From Hemileia vastatrix (Eukaryota > Basidiomycota > Pucciniomycetes > Pucciniales > Zaghouaniaceae): a stretch of 64,000 nucleotides of DNA. The notes under the pieces were generated by a model that saw only the letters and a list, made by a program, of their open reading frames with translations, searched no databases and had not been told where the DNA came from. Every line of letters starts with the position of its first letter. The first letter of the stretch is position 1. The DNA lies in contig JASXTE010000001.1 in the NCBI GenBank assembly GCA_030280995.1, positions 13,487,001 through 13,551,000 of the forward strand, given 5' to 3'. The position numbers and the translations under genes were made by a program. This document shows, one piece after another, positions 58,601 through 64,000 of this stretch.

Positions 58601-60930
58601 CTTTCCCTAAAAATATCTACAAAATCATCCCAGATAGCAGCTGGAATCGGAATAGGTTTTATTGGCTAAGGTTCATGACATAACACAGGAATAAAGTAAG
58701 GTTCCCCATAAGAGTGTTTCAACACACCCCTTTCCTCTTCAACAAATGTCACTACTTTCTCCCTCAGCACAATAATGTGAAACAACAACTTCTTTTCTTC
58801 ATCAGAAAACCACCCATCAGGACCAAAATTAACAACTTTTAACTTTCCACAGTCACTCTAGCAGTTTCCACAAAATTAGGAGGATTCTTTACCAGAGGAG
58901 TACAGTATGGATCTCTTGACAAAGGAAGTCTCTTCAAAGAAGGATTCAAACCTACAGGCATAGGCTCATTGACAGGCCTAATCTTCTGCACTACTTTCTT
59001 ATACTTTGCAGCTCTACCTTCCACATGAGGGATCTTCAGGACATCTTCTCCACCAGACCTGGAAAAAAAACCAAGGGTTTCCCCGTTGCTCACATGTGTG
59101 GCCAAGGTAATATTTTTGATAGGTGTAGAAGAAACCCTAGGGGTGCACAATTGGGAGGACTTACTTTTATTCCCCAATCTCACCACTCCAAAACTTTTAC
59201 GCAATCCCACATCTTCATCCTCACTTCCATCTTCTAAATCTTCAAATCTTGTTTCATCTGATGAATCACATCTTCTAAAATTGTGCAGTTTATCCTCATT
59301 CTGGAGTCCCAAAAATTGATCTTTTGATCTTCTTTTTTCAAAAATTTGTGCAGTTTAGCCTCATGCTGGAGGCCTGAAAATTGAACTTGATGATCTTCAC
59401 AAAAATATTTCTTGTCTTCTTTCTTAATTATCTTCAGATATTTTTCTTGATTTTCTTCAGTTATCTTGAAATTCTTATTTTATTTTCTTGAGTTTTCTTT
59501 TAACCTACAAAAATAACCAGGGGTTTCCCAAATTCTCACAGGCATGGCCAAGGCAATGTTTTTGAAAGGTGTAGAAGAATCCCTAGTGGCGCACAATTGG
59601 GAGGACTTACTTTTAGACCCCAATCTCACCACTCCACAGCTTTTCTGCATAACTTTCAATAAAGATATATAACCAATATTCTTATTTGAACTTGAATTAA
59701 AAATAATTGAGATTCTTGAGAGAGAACAGATACTTGATAAAAAACTTGAAGAATAATTTCAGAGAAGAGAAACATTAAAAAGAGAAAGTTGAAAATCCAC
59801 TTGGAATATCTCCAAGGGAGCTGACCTACTACAACTTGGGATTTCCTCATGTTGGGGAGAGTTTGTAGCACTTGGGTGATCAGCCCTCATCACTCTAAAA
59901 AAGACAGAATCCCACTGGAGCCTGAGCCACACTCCAAAAAAACAGAGTCATCACCCACATCTCTTCTTCTCCTACAACAATCCATTCACTGGCACATTGA
60001 AGACAAACAAGGCCTGGTCTCCAAACCATCCTATCCAGGGGGTGATAACCTCATATGAAGTCTCCTTTTATTTTCACCAGTTAACTCCAAACTGATTCCC
60101 AAATCAAATTGATAGCCAATTCTTACTTGAAAATCTATCAAGAATGGCCCACACAAAACAGCTTTTACTGTTCCTTTGGCAATGTAAAAATGAAACTTCC
60201 CTGCGGCTCCACCAACATCCAACTTCACAAACTCAGATGTATCAACCAGTTCAGTGACATGGCCACCAATACCTGTTTTGATGGGGAGGCCCAGATGAGT
60301 ACCCTCAAACAAAGAAATCAGGTTAACCTGAGAGCCTTAATCCACCAATTCCCTAGCCTCCCTGCCATTCAGAGTGACATTGAAATAACCCAGAGGCACA
60401 GAAAAATGAGTTTCCAAACCCTCACCAAATTTTTCAGCAGAATCACAAATGTATTCTACCTCTCCATAAGAAACCCTTCTCCTGGTCAACAACTTTTTCT
60501 GCTTATCACCCTACCCAGGATTGATAGCATACAACTCCCCATAAGAAAGGTAAACCTGACCCTGATTCATTCTTTCCAGGACAGAGTCCATAACATTAAC
60601 TTGGCTGGAAATTACTGGCCTCTCAAAGTGAGCTCTTTGCTTAATTATATTGGTCCTAAAAGCTTCTTGAGGAGCAGAACCACCAACAGATTTACCATCA
60701 ACAGGAACCAAACCAGATCCCTCACCAGAACCTCTAACTCCAGAAGGCTATGGCAATGAAGCCAAAGGCACATCCTCCTCATATTCAGAATCAACATCCA
60801 TAGGCATTGGCTCACCATTCATGTCCAATGCTCCAAAACTGGGGGGGCCCATATCAGCTATACCCTTCTGAATTTTATACAGCTCCTCTTTGCTGTACTT
60901 CTTCTTAGCTGCACTCAGCTTAGGATTCAC
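55640..60930 (-). pseudogene. Gypsy-D Pol (protease, RT, RNase H, integrase)
   Basis: Minus-strand order. Protease: LNGREARELVDEGSQVNLIS near 60350, with DEG where DSG is usual. An acidic linker follows (59312-58839). RT: SNPFFCVKKQNGKLRVMHVL, then VLGDIMGGYDERELN, TTFENPFGRFQLTRLTQ and the catalytic FIDDGG (58515-58153). This is the IDD-type RT common in basidiomycete Gypsy elements. RT thumb: SWPRPKNTIEVRGFLG, then ASPLRRLTRKDTEWVWTEE. RNase H: IYLVVDSIYIAAGSVLSQE. Zinc-binding integrase N-terminus: CHRGFGETYKRVADRWWPGM with a following CEEF. Integrase core end: YYPEAEGMVERGHQVIKNTL with the catalytic Glu kept. Post-integrase: KIISDRWNGPYRVRDKV. About ten stops or frameshifts break it. The usual two-stop, one-frame layout after gag suggests gag and pol were in different frames. 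Confidence 0.9.
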
Positions 60931-61079
60931 CTTTGAAGCCTTAGGCTTTGGTTGGGCCTGAGTACTGCTCTTAGCCTTCCCACCTTTCCTGCTTCCACAT
61001 CATAAACACCAGCCAAGTATTCCCCAATTGACTTTCAATCACAAGAATACAACTCCAATCAACCAAAGGAAGATGTAAA

Positions 61080-62270
61080 TTATAATTTATTAGCCTCCTT
61101 TCCCTTTCCCTTGCCATCATCTCTACCTTTACCAGAAGAAGAAGCCTCATTAGGCAAATCTTCAGACATTGGCCTCCTTAAGTTGACATTATGTCTCCTC
61201 CTCACAAAGTCCACTGGAGCCTGACCATCATTAGGTTTCACAAAAGAACCATCTAGGAACTTGAAAACTTTCCCATCAAATTCTACCTTCCCTTCAGACA
61301 CATCCCTATTCAGTGACCAACAATCATCGGACTTGTGGCCCTTCCTTCTGAAATAAGAGCAGACCCAAGGGTCACTCCTACCAACCCTCCTTTCAAAATC
61401 TCTAGGCTGAGAAGGAGCCTTATTGGCCTTCTGAGCCTCTTGAAAAAAAATATGTAGCTGTTTTGTCAAATCAGCCAACTGCTCCACTACTGGATCAAAC
61501 TCTTTAGGCTTCTCAGGAGCCTTTCCCTTTTTTACACTTTCCTTCTTCCTGGATTCCTCCACATCTTCAACAAAAGCTCCACTGACCTTTCTAACATACT
61601 TGGTGCTAGCTTCTTGGCAAGAATCCGCTGCCAAAAGTTTCAGATTACCCTCCACAAACTCCTTCACCACAGAAAGAGCAGGCAATTTCTGATTCCCATT
61701 AGGAAGAATCTTCATCTTATCCTTCCTTTCCAACTCCTTCAGCACATCAATTCTGACATTCCTGGCCAGAGCAGACCAGAAAATATCCCTTTCAGAGTCA
61801 GCACTCTCCAACTCCTGCATATCCACCAAATAATTCACCACTGGCTCCAACTGAGCCAGAACATTCCTAAAAGTATGGAGGTTGTCCAACCCTCCATAAC
61901 ATTGCCATTCACTTTCAATCATATTGAGATCCACCATTGAATATCTGGATCTCCACCTGTCTGTCATCTGCAGACACAACTTTTTCCAATCCTTTCTCCT
62001 ATAACCCTCCATAGCAGAAACTTCCTTCACCAGAGACCTGTCACTAATATAGAAGATTACTTGCTTCACCATGTCCAGGTGGGAAGCACCATACACATTA
62101 CCAGCAGCCTCAAAAAGCTCCAGAAACAACTTCACATCCTCCCCCATAAACATTGGCTCCTTCCAGGACTTGATCCTGAAAGAAAGCCTAAAAGAAACAG
62201 AAGGATTACCATCCTCAGCAGCACTAACAGTTCCACTACCACCACTAGAGAAAGATGGTCCAGAAGCCAT
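61080..62270 (-). CDS. Gypsy-D Gag, open frame
   Basis: 396 residues from MASGPSFSSGGSG; an in-frame Met 12 codons upstream is also possible. The capsid-like region runs from FRIKSWKEPMFMGEDVKLFL through ESEWQCYGGLDNLHTFRNVL, with a Lys/Glu-rich linker after residue 240. A zinc knuckle is present as CSYFRRKGHKSDDC: C-x2-F-x4-H-x4-C, so the second Cys of the CCHC box is Phe. A basic, Gly/Lys-rich tail closes it (GKGRDDGKGKGKEANKL). It lies 100 bp downstream of the 5' LTR and the PBS. It is the only uninterrupted retroelement gene in the window, which fits a fairly recent insertion; the altered knuckle may impair RNA packaging (inference). Confidence 0.85.
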   Translation of the reverse strand: MASGPSFSSGGSGTVSAAEDGNPSVSFRLSFRIKSWKEPMFMGEDVKLFLELFEAAGNVYGASHLDMVKQVIFYISDRSLVKEVSAMEGYRRKDWKKLCLQMTDRWRSRYSMVDLNMIESEWQCYGGLDNLHTFRNVLAQLEPVVNYLVDMQELESADSERDIFWSALARNVRIDVLKELERKDKMKILPNGNQKLPALSVVKEFVEGNLKLLAADSCQEASTKYVRKVSGAFVEDVEESRKKESVKKGKAPEKPKEFDPVVEQLADLTKQLHIFFQEAQKANKAPSQPRDFERRVGRSDPWVCSYFRRKGHKSDDCWSLNRDVSEGKVEFDGKVFKFLDGSFVKPNDGQAPVDFVRRRHNVNLRRPMSEDLPNEASSSGKGRDDGKGKGKEANKL

Positions 62271-62360
62271 GATCCAATAGATTCCAGAAAACCAATCTCC
62301 AACCACAGAAGAGAGTCCAAAAGTAACAGAGAGTCCAAAAAGCTAAAAAATCCTCACCCC

Positions 62361-62373
62361 ACATTGAGTGCCA
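62361..62373 (-). promoter_or_regulatory. Gypsy-D primer-binding-site candidate
   Basis: TGGCACTCAATGT on the minus strand, starting 8 nt after the 5' LTR end. It begins TGG as expected for pairing to a tRNA 3' CCA. The matching tRNA was not identified. Confidence 0.45.
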
Positions 62374-62381
62374 GAAATATA

Positions 62382-63424
62382 GACAATCCTATAGTACTAG
62401 CTATAGGCCTTGACCAAGGGAGTTGGAGTAAAACTGGAGGGAAAACCCCCTCTCACTTTGAAAAATACTAGGTGAGATTTATTTGCTACAGAAAATTAGA
62501 GACCATTACAATACCCCTTCCAATGCAATTTATGACTGCTTTAAAAGTCAAGACAGTAGCAAATAGCAGACCACTGAGAACCAAAGAACCTGAAAATCTG
62601 AAATGCAGAGAAATCCACACCAGAAACCAAAGACACAGTGCACTTGTTGCGCAAACACAGCAAAATACTTGATGTAGGTTGCAAAGCTACAACAGAGAAA
62701 TCAGTTTCCAAAGTTGAGTTAAATGAAGAACTAACCTTGCAACAAGCACATCCAATTGTGGCCAAAAAACAGTGAAAACTGAGTGAGAAACAATGATATA
62801 ACTATCAAATTGTTGTATGATAATTAGAGTTCCCCCAAACTGTCTTATTCAGTATGTACACACAGACCACCAATCTAAAATACCATGCACAGCAACTAAT
62901 TTGGCGCTTTTGACAGCCAAATTGAATAAAAACTCTCTAGAAACGCTCCCCAGCCTTCTACAACCGAGGCAGGATGGCCTCTCAGAAGCCAGAAACCCAC
63001 CAAAAACATCCAATAAAGCCCAAAATACTTAGAAAAATACACCACAAGTACTAAAACCCTCATAACACAAAGTTAAGCTATGACAACATTGTGACATAAA
63101 ATATAGAGCCAAATTAGAACTACTTAATGGTACTAAGAACTTAACCCTAAGACTTAAGGTTAGCCCATAAAACACAAAAAACAAAATTAAACAGCTATCC
63201 TTTAGAAATGAAAAATGTGGAAATGACCCCTTAAAGCTTGGAATATGAAAAATATCAACAAGAAATCAAATATAGAAAAAAACCAGGGCTATCCAATAGT
63301 AGTACCCACATACTGAATAAAACCAAAATAACATGTAATTCTTCAACCAATGTCAATTAAGACATACACAAGCCACGCCAAACAGACCAACAAAGGCCTC
63401 TTCCAATGTTGGAAGACCACAACA
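62382..63424 (-). repeat. Gypsy-D 5' LTR (LTR-D)
   Basis: 1043 bp. Starts TGTTGTGGTCTTCCAACATT on the minus strand and ends ...TATAGGATTGTC. Collinear with 49256-50313. Confidence 0.85.
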
Positions 63425-63813
63425 TTCTACAAAAAAAAAAATTCACTGCTCCCTCACCACTTTTAGATCTTAGTCTCCTTCTTATTGATACTCTTTTTTA
63501 AGCTGCAGAAAATCAAAACCTTCAGGTTATTGTTTATTCCCCTTTTATGAAAAAATTTTCTCTTTATTATAAGTTCATAAATTTTACTATTTCTCTTTTA
63601 AATCTCAGCCCTTTGTAATTTGCCTCCCTTTTTTCCTCATCACTCTTACCTAATCTTCCTCTCTAATACTACCTCCTCTCCCATTACTGATTTATTTCCT
63701 CCCTTCCAAAGCCTTTTCTTTTCTCCCTTTGGTGAATATTTCAATGTTTGAAAAAAAATTTGTGAACAGTTCAATATATATAAAATTGCAATATTAATTT
63801 TTGCACATAAAAG
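63425..63813. other. Gene-free T-rich spacer
   Basis: T/C-rich sequence (CTTATTGATACTCTTTTTTA, CCTCCCTTTTTTCC) with no supported feature. Confidence 0.5.
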
Positions 63814-64000
63814 TGTCACGCACAATGTGACACTTGAGGCGAAAGCAGCTCATTAAATCAATAATACAGAGGTCTAAATCCATACTCAAAACGCAGAAAG
63901 CAATTCTACATAGCAACTGAAACTTTCCTTTGTGTACTCACTATTCAACCGCGCTAGTCTAAACTCTAAATCTAAATTAGTCAATCTCTCAATAGTGTGT
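63814..64000 (+). mobile_element. LTR-C, 5' part, cut by the window end
   Basis: TGTCACGCACAATGTGACAC then GAGGCGAAAGCAGCTCATTA and ACGCAGAAAGCAATTCTACA parallel the start of the solo LTR-C at 24862 base for base with scattered changes. Confidence 0.85.

Larger units (their letters stand above)
49256..63424 (-). mobile_element. Gypsy-D, near-complete 14.2-kb Ty3/Gypsy element
   Basis: Both LTRs are in minus orientation (5' LTR 62382-63424, 3' LTR 49256-50313), with a PBS candidate at 62361-62373 and a polypurine tract at 50314-50327. Sense order: gag (62270-61080), protease, RT, RNase H, integrase (60930-55640), hairpin block (55600-54640). On the opposite strand lie two Zn2Cys6-like genes (52843-54390 and 50395-52184) and a palindromic array (52260-52690). 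A solo LTR-B (50630-51805) is nested inside. The outer flanks do not show a matching 5-bp duplication. Confidence 0.85.

Noticed and set aside
59849..62471. Long plus-strand frames at 60109-60759, 61614-61940 and 62061-62471
   Set aside because: They are shadows of Gypsy-D gag and pol; unlike the antisense genes further left they have no Cys cluster, intron or counterpart elsewhere.

Overview
The window is a transposon graveyard from a large, AT-rich (about 70% A+T by eye) fungal genome. A rust fungus (Pucciniales) fits best: Ty3/Gypsy and Ty1/Copia relics are densely nested, fungal-type short introns (53-162 nt) are present, there is a TET/JBP-like 2OG-Fe(II) dioxygenase relic of the type expanded in rusts, a PIF/Harbinger-like transposase, and one ordinary secreted-protein gene. 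The species cannot be named from this sequence.

Layout. 1-8122 is gene-free AT-rich DNA with a solo LTR (LTR-A, 2810-3946), an AAAAG low-complexity tract and a degenerate 22-bp minisatellite (5556-6290). 8123-15768 is a Gypsy remnant: a 5' LTR-A, a leader and a gag-like reading frame. The gag frame was split by a 3.76-kb PIF/Harbinger element (10452-14210) that carries a TET/JBP-like gene facing its transposase. 15769-19366 is low-complexity DNA. 19367-20542 (minus) holds the only intact-looking host gene, a four-exon secreted double-psi beta-barrel protein. 21742-22776 is a MITE cluster. 23081-28224 is a dead Copia element (Copia-1) bracketed by a 186-bp direct repeat and interrupted by a solo LTR-C.

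29011-32352 and 44626-48867 are two copies of Gypsy-C in the same arrangement: LTR-C, then a plus-strand Zn2Cys6-like reading frame, then pol on the minus strand. 32353-35746 is a truncated Gypsy-D inserted into the RT of the first Gypsy-C. 35747-36968 is a third LTR-A (solo). 37491-39930 is a second Copia relic. 40804-44507 is MITE-rich. 49256-63424 is a nearly full-length 14.2-kb Gypsy-D with both LTRs, a primer-binding-site candidate, gag and pol on the minus strand. A block of repeated hairpins and a palindromic-motif array follow, together with two plus-strand (antisense), intron-containing genes starting with Zn2Cys6-like clusters. Another LTR-C begins at 63814 and runs off the window.

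Main point of interest. In three Gypsy copies from two families, the 3' end of the element carries a spliced, Zn-cluster-type gene on the strand opposite gag-pol. In Gypsy-D it sits beside arrays of a short AGTC...GACT palindrome and several conserved hairpins. This looks like an accessory or regulatory module of the retroelement. The second is the TET/JBP-like dioxygenase carried inside a PIF/Harbinger element. All transposon proteins here are broken by stops or frameshifts.
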